Positions 8,498 to 18,282 are shown, counted from the first letter of the stretch. The stretch is 50,849 nucleotides of DNA from Lysobacter antibioticus HS124 (GCF_000336385.2 NZ_HG424503.1:1-50849), one strand, 5' to 3'. The notes: generated by a model from the sequence alone, not told the origin. Translations and numbers: made by a program.

Positions 8498-8530
8498 AAG
8501 CCGGCAATCGCAAGATCGCCGGCTTTTTCT
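8498..8530 (+). terminator. Terminator after tRNA-Arg copy 1
   Basis: AGCCGGC (8499-8505) pairs with GCCGGCT (8518-8524), with a small inner ATC/GAT helix, followed by TTTTTCTTTG. Confidence 0.85.
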
Positions 8531-8736
8531 TTGTCCGCTTTCCTTCCGGCAGACGAGCCGCATCCCGGCACACAAGCCGCATCGTTTCGGCGTACCCGGC
8601 CGGCTCGGATTGCTGCAATCCGCCTGCTTTCCAATCGGGGCGGTACTGGCCGGCCCCGAGGCCGTTTCGTACCGACGACCCATCGGACGGACTGGATTTG
8701 CCTCGCTGATCGTGCCCGACGCGGCCAGCCGCCCTG

Positions 8737-8760
8737 GCAGGAGCGGCGCAAGCCCCGACC
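8737..8760 (+). repeat. REP hairpin, degenerate
   Basis: The head is GCAG instead of GTAG. The loop GCAA is kept, but the right arm reads GCCCC, which breaks one pair of the stem. Confidence 0.65.
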
Positions 8761-8895
8761 CACCGTAGCAGCGCCCGCAAGCGTTCTGTCCGCAGCCCCG
8801 ATAGCCGGATGATTTCTCGGCGTCGGCCTGCGCGCAACCAGCCCCAACCGCGATCGCCGAGCGCCGCCGCACCTCATCGCCGCACGAAGAACAGG

Positions 8896-8919
8896 GTAGG
8901 AGCGGCGCAAGCTGCGACC
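8896..8919 (+). repeat. GTAG-headed REP hairpin
   Basis: GTAGGA is followed by GCGGC-GCAA-GCTGC. The one change in the right arm leaves a G-T (G-U in RNA) wobble, so the stem is kept. Confidence 0.8.
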
Positions 8920-9162
8920 CACCGCAGAGGCGCGCGCAAAAAACGTTCTGTCCGCAGCCCCGATAACCGAACGAACTTTTTGGCGTCGGCTCGTGCGGAA
9001 TTCGAAAGCGATGCGCCCGAAGCCCGCGCAACCGCAAGGCGCCGCGTCCACCATGCCGTTTGCCCAGACTTCGAACCGAACGCGTGCGCGCCGCCACGAT
9101 AGCGCCAGGCTCGTACCGTCCTCATGGGCTGCACTTCGTGCGGCGGCGCGATGCTGCGCCGA

Positions 9163-9218
9163 TGCGGGGCTTGTCTGCGCCTGAGGTGCGGGGCTTGTCT
9201 GTGCCTGAGGTGCGGGGC
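9163..9218. repeat. 24-bp tandem repeat, 2.3 units
   Basis: Units 9163-9186 and 9187-9210 differ at one base, and the first 8 bases recur at 9211-9218. Each unit begins TGCGGGGCTTGTCTG. It is not a multiple of a REP and no frame across it looks like a gene. Confidence 0.8.
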
Positions 9219-9314
9219 ATCGGCGATACGCATGACGTCGATGCGCGACATGCCCGCCATGCCGCGCAGAGACTTCCCGTCGCGTGAATTACACGGCATA
9301 ATTCTTCGCCTTGG

Positions 9315-9391
9315 GCGCCCGTAGCTCAGCTGGATAGAGCACCAGGCTACGAACTTGGGGGTCGGAGGTTCGAATCCTTCCGGGCGCGCCA
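9315..9391 (+). tRNA. tRNA-Arg(ACG), copy 2
   Basis: All 77 bases are identical to copy 1 at 8413-8489, including CCA. The identity extends only a few bases outside the gene, but the terminator has a similar design. Confidence 0.97.
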
Positions 9392-9400
9392 CTTTTTTCG

Positions 9401-9434
9401 AACCCGGCAATCGCAAGATTGCCGGGTTTTTCTT
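9401..9434 (+). terminator. Terminator after tRNA-Arg copy 2
   Basis: AACCCGGCAATC (9401-9412) pairs perfectly with GATTGCCGGGTT (9417-9428) around GCAA and is followed by a T-rich run. Confidence 0.9.
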
Positions 9435-9584
9435 TGCCCGCGCGTCGCACGCAGGCCTGGGCATGCGCACAGCGCACGCCATTCGCGCTTATGCGCGCAG
9501 CGAAGACGCTTGCGCCAGAATCGGCAAACGCATGCAGCGCACGCCGCCCTGCGGCCACGCGCAGCCAGCGCATCCGAATCTCCT

Positions 9585-9739
9585 GTAGGAGCGGCGTAAG
9601 CCGCGACGACGCGCAGCGCAGCCGTTCTGTCCGATATCCGGCCAAGCGGCGCCGGCATCGGGACGCCATCCGGCTCCCGGGTTTCGGCCGCATCGCTTCC
9701 GATCGTCGCTGCGGCTGTCGCGGCTTGCGCGGCTCCTAC
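9585..9739. repeat. Inverted REP pair (REPIN-like)
   Basis: A GTAG-headed REP at 9585-9607 and an inverted copy at 9717-9739 face each other across about 110 bases, with the GTAG ends outward. The left stem is perfect with loop GTAA. The right copy (minus strand, loop GCAA) has one C-C mismatch. The whole unit could fold into a long cruciform. It fills most of the gap between tRNA-Arg and kdpE. Confidence 0.75.
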
Positions 9740-9767
9740 AAGGGCGACGCCGCCGCGTCGGCAGGGC

Positions 9768-10487
9768 TCAACGCTTGTCGATGAAGCGCAGGCCGACGCC
9801 GGGTTCGGTGGCGATGTAGCGCGGCGCGGCGGCGTCGTCGCCGAGTTTGTGTCGCAGCTTGCCGACCAGGATGCGCAGGTAGTGGGTGTCTTCCTGGTGC
9901 GTCGGCCCCCACAGCTCGCGCAGCAGCTGCGGCTGGGTGACCACGCGCCCGGCATGCTGGAACAGTAGCGCCAGCAGGGCGTATTCCTTGCGCGCCAGCG
10001 CCAGCGGTTCGCCGTGCAGTTGCACTTCGCGCCGGGCCAGGTCGATGCGCAGGCGGCCGTCGTCGAACACCGGCAAGGTCTCGCCTTGCGGGCCGTGTGC
10101 GCGCAGCAGGGCGCGCACGCGCGCCATCAGCTCCTGCACGCCGAACGGCTTGGTCACGTAGTCGTTGGCGCCGCCGTCGAGCGCGGCGACTTTCTCGGCC
10201 TCGCTGGAGCGCACGGTCAGCAGGATCACCGGTACGCCCGACCATTGACGCAGTTCGCGCAGTACGTCGTGGCCGTCGCGATCGGGCAAGCCCAGATCGA
10301 GGATCACCAGGTCGGCGCCGCGCGTGGCCAGGCGTTCCAGGCCGGCATTGCCGCTGTCCGCCGACTCCACCGCATAGCCTTGCGCGCGCAGGGCGATGTC
10401 GAGGAACTTGCGGATCTGCGGTTCGTCGTCGATCACCAGCACGCGCGCGGGCGCGGCGGAGGCGGGGGCGGCGTGGTCCTCGGTCAT
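9768..10487 (-). CDS. kdpE: KdpE response regulator
   Basis: KdpE activates kdp transcription when phosphorylated by KdpD under K+ limitation. The 239-residue protein has an N-terminal receiver domain with acidic pair D20-D21, phospho-acceptor D64 (VILDLGLPD) and K113 (YVTKPFG). A C-terminal OmpR/PhoB winged helix follows, with LARKEYALLALLFQHAGRVV and HYLRILVGKLRHKLGD. The start overlaps the kdpD stop as ATGA, so the two are translationally coupled. It is the last gene of the kdp locus. Confidence 0.96.
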   Translation of the reverse strand: MTEDHAAPASAAPARVLVIDDEPQIRKFLDIALRAQGYAVESADSGNAGLERLATRGADLVILDLGLPDRDGHDVLRELRQWSGVPVILLTVRSSEAEKVAALDGGANDYVTKPFGVQELMARVRALLRAHGPQGETLPVFDDGRLRIDLARREVQLHGEPLALARKEYALLALLFQHAGRVVTQPQLLRELWGPTHQEDTHYLRILVGKLRHKLGDDAAAPRYIATEPGVGLRFIDKR

Positions 10488-13204
10488 GGCGCGGGGGCGG
10501 AGTCGGCCTTGGGTTCGGGTTCGATGGGCGGCAGGGTAATGCGGATCGTGGTGCCGCGGCGACCCGGGGCGTCGGGCTGGCCGGGCAAGGCCACCACGCT
10601 GCCGCCGTGGGCGCCGATCATGCCCTGGCAGATCGCCAGCCCCAGACCGGTGCCCTGGCGGCCGCGGTCGCCGCGCTCGACGCTATAGAACATGTCGAAA
10701 ATCCGTGCCCGCTCGTCCTCGGGTATGCCCGGGCCGCGGTCGGCGACATCGATCCGCAACACGCGTTCCGGACCATCGGGCTCGCCGTCGACGCGGCGCG
10801 CGTCCACCGTCACCGGAGCATCGGCCGGAGAGAACTTCACCGCGTTCTCCAATACGTTGAACAAGGCCTGTTCGATCAACGCCGGATGCACCCAGATCGG
10901 TCCGAGGCCGGGTTCGATGCGGATGTCGAAGCGCGCGCCCGGCTGGTAGCGCTGCAGTCGCGAGACCGCCGAGCCGATCAGTTCGTCGACGCCGATCCAG
11001 TCGCGATTGAGCGCCAGGCCGCCATGGCCGAGCCGGGTCATGTCGAGCAGGTTCTGGATATAGCGGTCCAGCCGCTCGCCTTCGATGCGGATGGTGTCGA
11101 GCAGGGCGTGGCGATCCTCGCGCGGCATCGCTTCGGCGTAGTGGTCCAGACTGCTGGCGGCGCCGATGATCGAGGCCAGCGGCGAGCGCAGGTCGTGCGA
11201 GACCGAGGACAGCAGGGCCGAGCGCAGGCGTTCGGTCTCGCCGCTGACGCGCGAGTCCTCCAGGTCGGCGACCAGGCGCGTGCGCAATACCGCCTGGGCG
11301 ATGTCGTCGGTCATGGCCTCGGCGAGCCGGCGCTGTTCTGGGCCGAGCCGCGTCAGCGAGGGTGCGAAGCGCAGCCCGACCAGGCCCGCGGCGGGCTTGT
11401 CGCCGGCGTCGCCGCTCAGCGGCAACAGCCACCAGTCCGAGCCGGCCAGGGTATCGGTGTAACGGCCGGCGGGCTGGCGGTGCTTGAGCGCCCAGTCGGC
11501 GGCGGCGCGGTCCTTGTCGCTGAGTTCGGGCAGGTTCGATCCGGCCAGCGGCGCCGCGCCGACGTAAACGAACACCTCGGCGCCGAGCGAGCGTTTGAGC
11601 GCGCGCTTGCCGGCGCGTACCACCTGGCCCGCGTCCGCGGCCGTGGCCAGCTCGCGGCCCAGCGTCTGCAGTTCGGTGGCGTGCGCATTCGCCGCGCGCA
11701 GCGCCAGCACCTGCATTCGCAGCTTGGACGCCAGCCGCCCGGCGACCAGGGCGGCGACCAGGAACAAGGTCACCGTGGTCACGCCCTGGCTGGCGCCGAT
11801 CAGCAGGGTGTAGCGCGGTTCGATGAAAAAGAAGTTGTAGGCGAGGAAGCACAGCGCCGAGGCGAGCACCGCCGCGGTCATGCGGGTGCGCGCGGCCACC
11901 ATCACCACCGCGACGATGAACACCAGGGACAGGTCGTCCAGGCCGATCCAGCGCTCGGCGAAGCCGGCGAGCAGGGTCGCGATGGCGACCGCGACCACCG
12001 CCAGCGCGGCGTCGCTGCGGCTGAGCAGGCCACGCAGACGGCTGCCGCTGTCGCGCAGCGAACGACGCGCGCGGGCGCGCGCTTCGGGCGTGCTGACGAT
12101 GGTCAGCTCGTAATGGGCGCCGCGTTGGATCAGTTGTTGGGTCAAGGTGCGGTTGATCATCCGCGCCAGCGGCCGCTCGCGGGTGCGGCCCAAAACGATC
12201 GTCGATGCGCCGGCGCGTTCGGCATGATCGAGCAGCGCGTCGACGATGCTGTTGCCGTGCAGGACCACGGCCTCGCCGCCGAGCCGCCGGGCCAGGGCGA
12301 AGGCGCGGTCGAGCTCGCTCTGCCGCGGTGCGTCGGGCGCGCCGCCGGTCTCCACCGTGACTACCAGCCAGGGCGCATCGCGCCGCTCGGCCAGGCGCCG
12401 CGCCACCCGCACCAGGTACTCGGACTGGCCGAGACCGTCGATCGCCACCATCACCGCGCGCCGCAGCGGCACGCCGGGCAGGCCGCGCGCGGTCTGCGCC
12501 TCGCGCAGGTCGCTGTCGACCCGGTCGGCGGCGGTCTGCATCGCCAGCTCGCGCAGCGCGGTGAGGTTGGACGGGGAGAAGAACGCCTGCAACGCGTGCG
12601 CGGCCTGTTCGGGCACGTAGACCTTGCCCTGTTGCAGGCGCTCGATCAGTTCTCGCGGCGGCAGGTCGACCAGGACGATGTCGCGCAGGCGATCGAACAG
12701 CGCATCGGGCACGGTCTCGCTGACGCGCACGCCGGTGATCCGGTGGACGACATCGTTGAGGCTTTCCAGATGCTGGATGTTGACCGTGGTGTAGACGTCG
12801 ATGCCGGCGTCGAGCAATTCCAGCACGTCCTGCCAGCGCCGCTCGTGGCGGCTGCCGGGCGCGTTGCGATGAGCGAGCTCGTCGATCAGGGCGACCTGCG
12901 GGCGGCGTGCGAGCAGGGCGTCGAGATCGAGTTCCTCCAGGGGGCGGCCCTGGTAGTCGATGCGCTTGCGCGGCAGCAGGTCCAGGCCGTCGAGCAGGGC
13001 GGCGGTTTCGGCGCGGCCGTGGGTCTCGACCACGCCGACCGCGACGTCGCTGCCGCGCCGCTGCAGTTCGCGCGCGCGGCCGAGCATGGCATAGGTCTTG
13101 CCGACGCCGGGCGCGGCGCCGAGGAAGATGGTCAGCCGCCCGGCGCCCTGGCGTTGCAGTTCGCCCATCAGGGCATCGGCTTGGGCGCTGCGGGGATCGC
13201 TCAT
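10484..13204 (-). CDS. kdpD: KdpD K+-responsive sensor histidine kinase
   Basis: KdpD senses low K+ and osmotic stress at the inner membrane and controls KdpE. The 906-residue protein is normal in size. Its order is a KdpD N-terminal ATP-binding domain (GAAPGVGKT at 29-37), a universal-stress-like domain, four closely spaced membrane helices near residues 400-500 (VAVAIATLLAGFAERWIG and neighbours), a GAF-like region, HisKA with phospho-acceptor H670 (SSVSHDLRSPLAS), and HATPase with GTGLGLAICQGM. I chose ATG 13204 because the frame upstream of it lacks family sequence. No good Shine-Dalgarno is seen. It is separated from kdpC by 337 bases. Confidence 0.95.
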   Translation of the reverse strand: MSDPRSAQADALMGELQRQGAGRLTIFLGAAPGVGKTYAMLGRARELQRRGSDVAVGVVETHGRAETAALLDGLDLLPRKRIDYQGRPLEELDLDALLARRPQVALIDELAHRNAPGSRHERRWQDVLELLDAGIDVYTTVNIQHLESLNDVVHRITGVRVSETVPDALFDRLRDIVLVDLPPRELIERLQQGKVYVPEQAAHALQAFFSPSNLTALRELAMQTAADRVDSDLREAQTARGLPGVPLRRAVMVAIDGLGQSEYLVRVARRLAERRDAPWLVVTVETGGAPDAPRQSELDRAFALARRLGGEAVVLHGNSIVDALLDHAERAGASTIVLGRTRERPLARMINRTLTQQLIQRGAHYELTIVSTPEARARARRSLRDSGSRLRGLLSRSDAALAVVAVAIATLLAGFAERWIGLDDLSLVFIVAVVMVAARTRMTAAVLASALCFLAYNFFFIEPRYTLLIGASQGVTTVTLFLVAALVAGRLASKLRMQVLALRAANAHATELQTLGRELATAADAGQVVRAGKRALKRSLGAEVFVYVGAAPLAGSNLPELSDKDRAAADWALKHRQPAGRYTDTLAGSDWWLLPLSGDAGDKPAAGLVGLRFAPSLTRLGPEQRRLAEAMTDDIAQAVLRTRLVADLEDSRVSGETERLRSALLSSVSHDLRSPLASIIGAASSLDHYAEAMPREDRHALLDTIRIEGERLDRYIQNLLDMTRLGHGGLALNRDWIGVDELIGSAVSRLQRYQPGARFDIRIEPGLGPIWVHPALIEQALFNVLENAVKFSPADAPVTVDARRVDGEPDGPERVLRIDVADRGPGIPEDERARIFDMFYSVERGDRGRQGTGLGLAICQGMIGAHGGSVVALPGQPDAPGRRGTTIRITLPPIEPEPKADSAPAP

Positions 13205-13541
13205 GGGGAGATTGTGCGCCGGGCGGGTGATGGGTGTGTAGTTGGACGCGGCGAGGACGTGGCTGTCCGGGGCACGGATCGGCACCGCGACAGCCACAGC
13301 GAACTCCCCGCGTTGCTGTGCGAGCGCCGTCCCCTTTTCGAGGGATGCCACAGCAAAAGCTGCGCTTCCATCTCAACCAGGAAGCGCCAGCATGAGCTTT
13401 GCTTCCCTTGCCACGGGGTCAGTTGCAGGAGCTGCGCCTTTCTTTCAAAGGGCAACGGTCGAATCCGCGAACCCCCCAGCCATGCAACGACCACCGAAGC
13501 ATTCCCCCTTCGATAAGGCGGCTAGCGGGACTGGCTTTGGC
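13205..13541. other. Non-coding gap between kdpC and kdpD
   Basis: No gene is supported. The stretch is less GC-rich than its neighbours and holds CCTTTCTTTCAAAGGG (13437-13452) and CCCCTTTTCGAGGG (13330-13343), which look like short imperfect dyads. It may carry a kdpDE promoter, but no clear -35/-10 pair stands out. Confidence 0.4.
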
Positions 13542-14150
13542 TCAACGCAATGCCTGCATCGCATCCAGGGCCAGGTTGAGCTGCAACACGTTGACCCGCG
13601 GCTCGCCGAGAACGCCGAACTGCGGCGCCTCGATATGCCGCGCGATCAAGCTATCGATCGCGGCGACGCTGAGCCCGCGGGCGCGGGCGACGCGGGCGGC
13701 CTGCACCCGCGCCGAACGGGGCGAGATGTGCGGATCCAGGCCGCCGCCGGATTGCGTAGCCAGTTCCGCCGGCACCTCGCTCGGCGCGATGCCTTCGCGC
13801 GCGGCGATGGCGGCGGCTTCTTCGCTCAGACGCTTGCGCAGATCCGGGTTGCTGCGCGCCTGGTTGCTGCCGGACGCGGCCATCGGGTCGTACTTGGCCG
13901 CCGAGGGGCGCGGCTGGAAGTAGCGAGCGTCTACGAAGGGCTGGGCGACCAGGGCCGAGCCGATGGCGCGGCCTTCGCGTTCGATCAACGAACCCTGCGC
14001 CTGATCCGGAAAGGCGGTGCGGCCGATCGCGGTGCCGGCCAGCGAATAGGCCAGACCGAAGCCGAGCAGCGATACCAGGGCGAACAGCACCGGCGCGCGC
14101 AGGGACTGGCGGTCGTCGATGTTCGGGGCTTGCGTGGATGCGACGTTCAT
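13542..14150 (-). CDS. kdpC: KdpC subunit of K+-transporting P-type ATPase
   Basis: KdpC is the single-span subunit that assists K+ binding and assembly of KdpFABC. The 202-residue protein has one N-terminal membrane helix (LFALVSLLGFGLAYSLAG, about residues 22-39) and then a periplasmic domain. That domain includes the family stretch GRAIGSALVAQPF, FQPRPSAAKYDPMAASGSN and GLDPHISPRSARVQAARVAR. AGGAGTTCCC precedes the ATG, giving a good Shine-Dalgarno. kdpB ends 76 bases upstream. Confidence 0.96.
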   Translation of the reverse strand: MNVASTQAPNIDDRQSLRAPVLFALVSLLGFGLAYSLAGTAIGRTAFPDQAQGSLIEREGRAIGSALVAQPFVDARYFQPRPSAAKYDPMAASGSNQARSNPDLRKRLSEEAAAIAAREGIAPSEVPAELATQSGGGLDPHISPRSARVQAARVARARGLSVAAIDSLIARHIEAPQFGVLGEPRVNVLQLNLALDAMQALR

Positions 14151-14226
14151 GGGAACTCCTTTGCGTGGGGAGGGGACGAGCCTCGCTCCAACCCCTCTCC
14201 CGCAAGCGGAAGAGGGACTTACGTGG

Positions 14227-16314
14227 TCAGAAAATCGACGACAGCGCCATGTCGATGAGCTTGATCGCCGCGAACGGCAGCAGCACCCCGCCGAGCCCGT
14301 AGACCAGCATGTTCCGGCGCAGCAGGGCGACCGCGGTCGCCGGCTTGAAGCGCACCCCGGCCAGGGCCAACGGAATCAGCGCCGGGATGATGACGGCGTT
14401 GAAGATCAGCGCCGCCAGCACCGCATGGGTCGGGCTCGACAGGCGCATGACGTTGAGCGCGGCCATCTGCGGGATGGCTGCGGCGAACAGCGCCGGCAGG
14501 ATCGCGAAGTACTTGGACACGTCGTTGGCGAGCGAGAACGTGGTCAGCGCGCCGCGAGTGATCAATTGCTGCTTGCCGACCTCGACCACCGCCAGCAGCT
14601 TGGCCGGGTCCGAATCCAGGTCGACCATGTTGCCGGCTTCCTTGGCGGCTTGGGTGCCGGAATTCATCGCCAGGCCGACGTCGGCTTGGGCCAGCGCCGG
14701 GGCGTCGTTGGTGCCGTCGCCGACCATCGCCACCAGCCGGCCGCCGGCCTGCTCGGCGCGGATCCGGGCCAGCTTGTCCTCAGGCTTGGCTTCGGCGATG
14801 TAATCGTCCACGCCGGCTTCGGCGGCGATCGCCGCGGCGGTGAGCGGGTTGTCGCCGGTGATCATCACCGTGCGCACGCCCATCGCCCGCAGTCGCGCGA
14901 AGCGTTCCTTGACGCCGTGCTTGACCACGTCCGACAACTCGACCACGCCCAGCACGTAGCGGCCTTCGGCGACCACCAGCGGGGTGGCGCCGCCGCGCGC
15001 GACTTGTTCGATGCGCCCCGCCAATTCGGGAGTGACTTCGCCGCCCAGCGAGCGCACATGGTTGCCGATCGCATCGCCCGCGCCCTTGCGGATCGAGCGC
15101 GCACCGCCCGGGTAGTCCTGCGGCAGGTCGACGCCGGACATGCGGGTCTGCGCGGTGAACTGGATGTAGTCGGCGCGCTCCGGCTCCGGCACCGCGCTGT
15201 GCTGTTCTCGCGCCAGACGCACGATCGACTTGCCTTCCGGGGTCGGGTCGGCGAGCGAGGCCAGCAGGGCGGCGTCGCGCAGTCGCGAACGATCGATGCC
15301 GGCGAGCGGATGGAAGGCGGTGGCCTGGCGGTCGCCGTGAGTGATGGTGCCGGTCTTGTCGAGCAGCAGCACGTCGACGTCGCCGGCCACTTCCACCGCC
15401 TTGCCCGACTTCGCCAGAACGTTCGCCGATAGCGCGCGGTTCATGCCGGCGATGCCGATCGCCGGCAGCAGACCGCCGATGGTGGTCGGGATCAGGCACA
15501 CCAGCAGCGCGATCAGCAGCAGCGGATCGAGCCTGGCGCCGACGAAACCGGCGAACAAGGGCAGGGTCGCGACCACGATCAGGAAGGTCAGGGTCATCGC
15601 CGCCAGCAGCATGGTCAGGGCGATCTCGTTGGGCGTCTTCTGCCGGTTGGCGCCTTCGACCAGGGCGATCATGCGGTCGAGGAAGCTGTGACCGGGCTCG
15701 GCGCTGACTTCGATCACGATTTCGTCGGACAACACCTTGGTGCCGCCGATGACGCCGGAACGGTCGGTGCCGGCTTCGCGCAGCACCGGGGCGGATTCGC
15801 CGGTCACCGCCGATTCGTTGATCGTGGCCAGTCCCTTGACGATCTCGCCGTCGGCCGGAATCAATTCGCCGGCCGACACGATCACCCGGTCGCCGGGCTT
15901 GAGCGTCGACGCCGGTACGCGGGTTTCGTTGCGGCCGACGGTATCGAGCTTGCGTGCGACCAGGTCGCGGCGTGCGGCGCGCAAGGACGCGGCCTGGCCG
16001 CGGCCGCGCGCTTCGGCGACGGCTTCGGCGAAGTTGGCGAACAGCACGGTCACGAACAGGATCGCCGTGACCGCGGCGCCGAAAGCGAGGTGGCCGGGGA
16101 CGAAGAGGGTGATCAGCGCCGACAGTACGGTGCCGAGCAGCACCACCGCCATGATCGGGCTACGGACCGCGTGCTGCGGCGCCAGCTTGACGAAGGATTC
16201 GAGCATCGCCGCGCGCAGGCCGGCGGCGTCGAGGCCGGCGACCGCGCCTTGGCGGCGTTGCGCGCCGAGGTGGCTCTGGCGCGTTTGCGCGCCGGGATGG
16301 AGCATGTCGTTCAT
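14227..16314 (-). CDS. kdpB: KdpB catalytic subunit of K+-transporting P-type ATPase
   Basis: KdpB hydrolyses ATP to drive K+ import. The 695-residue protein carries TGES at 171-174 (phosphatase loop), the phosphorylation motif DKTGT at 319-323, and late [10 protein letters not shown] of the P domain. Several membrane helices are visible, such as [19 protein letters not shown] and [19 protein letters not shown]. The frame stays open well upstream through the end of kdpA because of the high GC. I chose ATG 16314 since family similarity begins there and GAGGA lies 10 bases upstream. The gap to kdpA is 11 bases. Confidence 0.97.
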   Translation of the reverse strand: MNDMLHPGAQTRQSHLGAQRRQGAVAGLDAAGLRAAMLESFVKLAPQHAVRSPIMAVVLLGTVLSALITLFVPGHLAFGAAVTAILFVTVLFANFAEAVAEARGRGQAASLRAARRDLVARKLDTVGRNETRVPASTLKPGDRVIVSAGELIPADGEIVKGLATINESAVTGESAPVLREAGTDRSGVIGGTKVLSDEIVIEVSAEPGHSFLDRMIALVEGANRQKTPNEIALTMLLAAMTLTFLIVVATLPLFAGFVGARLDPLLLIALLVCLIPTTIGGLLPAIGIAGMNRALSANVLAKSGKAVEVAGDVDVLLLDKTGTITHGDRQATAFHPLAGIDRSRLRDAALLASLADPTPEGKSIVRLAREQHSAVPEPERADYIQFTAQTRMSGVDLPQDYPGGARSIRKGAGDAIGNHVRSLGGEVTPELAGRIEQVARGGATPLVVAEGRYVLGVVELSDVVKHGVKERFARLRAMGVRTVMITGDNPLTAAAIAAEAGVDDYIAEAKPEDKLARIRAEQAGGRLVAMVGDGTNDAPALAQADVGLAMNSGTQAAKEAGNMVDLDSDPAKLLAVVEVGKQQLITRGALTTFSLANDVSKYFAILPALFAAAIPQMAALNVMRLSSPTHAVLAALIFNAVIIPALIPLALAGVRFKPATAVALLRRNMLVYGLGGVLLPFAAIKLIDMALSSIF

Positions 16315-16325
16315 CGGGCTTTTCC

Positions 16326-18044
16326 TCACAGAACCTTGCTCGCCAGGGTCAGGTGATCGGCGATCGGGCCGAGCACCAACGCGGGCATGAATTGCAGGAC
16401 GGTCAAGATCGCGATCACCGCGATCAGGGTCAGGGCGAAGGTCGGCGTTTCGGCGTGCAGCGTGCCGCCGGTCTGCGGTGCCACGCGTTTGCGCGCCAGC
16501 AGGCCGGCGACCGCGAGCGGCACGATCAGGGCCGGGTAGCGGCCCAGCGCGAGCACCGCGGCGCAGCTCAGGTTCCACCAATAGGTCGCGTCGCCAAGGC
16601 CTTCGAAACCCGAGCCGTTGTTGGCGAAGGCCGAGGTGTACTCGTAGAAGACCTGGCCGATGCCGTGGAAACCCGGGTTGGAGTTGCCGGTGAGCGAAGG
16701 AAAGGCCATCGCGACGGCGCTGAAGCCCAGCACCACCATCGGCTGCAACAGGATCAGCAACGCCAGCAGGCGCACTTCCGGCGCTTCGATCTTGCGTCCG
16801 AACAATTCCGGCGTGCGTCCGGTCATCAGCCCGGCCAGGAACACCGACAGCAGCAGATAGACCAGGAATTGCTGCAGGCCGCAGCCGATGCCGCCCCAGA
16901 TGGCGTTGATCAGCATGTTGACCATCGCCACGCCGCCGGTCAGCGGCGCCAGCGAATCGTGCATGGCGTTGACCGAGCCGTTGCTGCTTTGCGTGGTCAG
17001 CGCCGACCACAAGGCCGAGCCTTCGGCGCCGAAGCGGGTCTCCTTGCCTTCCATCAGGGCCGCATCGGCGCTGCCCGACGAGTAGGCCTCGGACCACACC
17101 GACAAACCGGTGGACAGCAGCGACATCAACAGCATGCTGCCGAACACCAGCGCGGTGAGTTTGCGCCGGCCGGTGAGCGGACCGACCATGAAGGTGACCG
17201 CCACCGGAATCAGGATCAGCGCCAGCGCTTCCAGCAGATTCGAAAGCGGGGTCGGATTCTCCAGCGGCACGGTGCTGTTGGGGCCGTACCAGCCGCCGCC
17301 GTTGGTGCCCAGCTGCTTGGCCGCGACCATGGCCGCGACCGGGCCGACGGGGATTTTCTGTTGCTCAAGCTCGGCGCTCCGGTCCAGCGGCGAAACTGTC
17401 GCGCCGCTTTGCAAGGTCGACGGAACGCCCTGCCAGGTCAGCAGCGCAGCCCACAGCAAGCACAGCGGAATCATGAAGCGCAGGGTGGCGCGGGTGACGT
17501 CGACCCAGTAGTTGCCGAGGTCGCGGGGCTCGCCCTCGCGCATCGCCGCGCCGGGACCGGCCAGGGCCTGACGGCCGCCGAACAGGCCGCGCAAGGTGGC
17601 GACCACGATCGCCAGACCCATCATCGGGGTGACGACCTGCAGGCCGACGATGCCGACCATCTGCGAGAGATAGCTCAGTTGCGCCTGGCCGGAGTAATGC
17701 TGCTGATTGGTGTTGGTGAGGAAGGACACCATGGTGTGCAGCGCGGTGTCCCAACGCAGGTTGGGCACACCGTCGGGATTGAGCGGCAGCCAGGCCTGGG
17801 TCATGAACAGCGCCCAGACCAGCACCGCCAGTACCGCATTGCTGAGCGCGAACGCCAGCGCATAGCCCCGCCAGCTCATGCCGCGCGCGGGGTCGGTGCC
17901 GACGGCACGGTAGATCGCGCGTTCGATCGGCGCGAACAGGACGTCCAGGCGCGAGCGGTCGCCGCGCATGACGCGCGCCAGGTACAGGCCCAACGGCCAA
18001 CCCAGGCCGATGGCGAGCGCGAATACGAGAAAGATTTCGATCAT
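16326..18044 (-). CDS. kdpA: KdpA K+-binding subunit
   Basis: KdpA is the channel-like subunit related to KtrB/Trk, with four selectivity-filter repeats. The 572-residue polytopic protein shows [30 protein letters not shown] and [12 protein letters not shown], all typical filter segments. The ATG at 18044 ([13 protein letters not shown]) is chosen over a GTG three codons earlier. It is followed closely by kdpB. A 133-base gap with a hairpin separates it from kdpF. Confidence 0.96.
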   Translation of the reverse strand: MIEIFLVFALAIGLGWPLGLYLARVMRGDRSRLDVLFAPIERAIYRAVGTDPARGMSWRGYALAFALSNAVLAVLVWALFMTQAWLPLNPDGVPNLRWDTALHTMVSFLTNTNQQHYSGQAQLSYLSQMVGIVGLQVVTPMMGLAIVVATLRGLFGGRQALAGPGAAMREGEPRDLGNYWVDVTRATLRFMIPLCLLWAALLTWQGVPSTLQSGATVSPLDRSAELEQQKIPVGPVAAMVAAKQLGTNGGGWYGPNSTVPLENPTPLSNLLEALALILIPVAVTFMVGPLTGRRKLTALVFGSMLLMSLLSTGLSVWSEAYSSGSADAALMEGKETRFGAEGSALWSALTTQSSNGSVNAMHDSLAPLTGGVAMVNMLINAIWGGIGCGLQQFLVYLLLSVFLAGLMTGRTPELFGRKIEAPEVRLLALLILLQPMVVLGFSAVAMAFPSLTGNSNPGFHGIGQVFYEYTSAFANNGSGFEGLGDATYWWNLSCAAVLALGRYPALIVPLAVAGLLARKRVAPQTGGTLHAETPTFALTLIAVIAILTVLQFMPALVLGPIADHLTLASKVL

Positions 18045-18104
18045 GACGAACACCGGACGGTGATGACGCCGTGGCCACGCGTCCGGCGCGGCTGCGGCTT
18101 GGCA

Positions 18105-18128
18105 CGCGTCCGCTCAAGCGCGGACGCG
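18105..18128. other. Hairpin between kdpF and kdpA
   Basis: CGCGTCCGC (18105-18113) pairs perfectly with GCGGACGCG (18120-18128) around TCAAGC. There is no T run on either side, so it is not a simple terminator. It may affect mRNA stability or the relative expression of kdpF and kdpA. Confidence 0.5.
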
Positions 18129-18177
18129 CGTCGGTAGAGTGGAACCGCGTCGCGCTCCGTGCGGCGCGGGCGCGCGC

Positions 18178-18270
18178 TCAGAAGTCCTCGGGGCGCAGTA
18201 CGACGTAGAGCAGATAGGCGCCGGTCACCAGGACCGAGATCGCGCACAGCATCGAGAGCCAACCGGGCAT
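18178..18270 (-). CDS. kdpF: KdpF small stabilising subunit of the Kdp ATPase
   Basis: This 30-residue protein is a single membrane helix. It begins MPGWLSMLCAISVL and ends LLYVVLRPEDF, matching the hallmark KdpF tail LLYALLRPEKF. AAGGAG lies 8 bases before the ATG. KdpF binds at the edge of the KdpA subunit and stabilises the complex with lipid. It is the first pump gene, between the TorF-like porin and kdpA. It is short enough to be missed by automated gene calling. Confidence 0.93.
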   Translation of the reverse strand: MPGWLSMLCAISVLVTGAYLLYVVLRPEDF

Positions 18271-18282
18271 GTCGTGTCTCCT

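Larger units (their letters stand above)
8531..9314. other. Non-coding stretch between the two tRNA-Arg genes
   Basis: No supported gene lies here. It holds two REP hairpins (8737 and 8896), a decayed direct repeat of about 90 bases (8737-8826 and 8896-8985), and a 24-base tandem repeat (9163-9218). Open frames on both strands are short or clash with these repeats. Confidence 0.6.

Noticed and set aside
8195-9391. A genomic island inserted at the tRNA genes
   Set aside because: No integrase, direct att repeats or foreign genes are present. The spacer is only 0.8 kb of repeats.
8405-9955. Several 100-230 codon frames around the tRNA genes
   Set aside because: They read through tRNA genes and terminators or REPs, so translation is an artefact of high GC.
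10097-13516. A 1139-codon plus-strand open frame opposite kdpD and kdpE
   Set aside because: KdpD and KdpE are full-length on the minus strand with all catalytic motifs. The plus-strand frame is Arg/Gly/Gln-rich filler.
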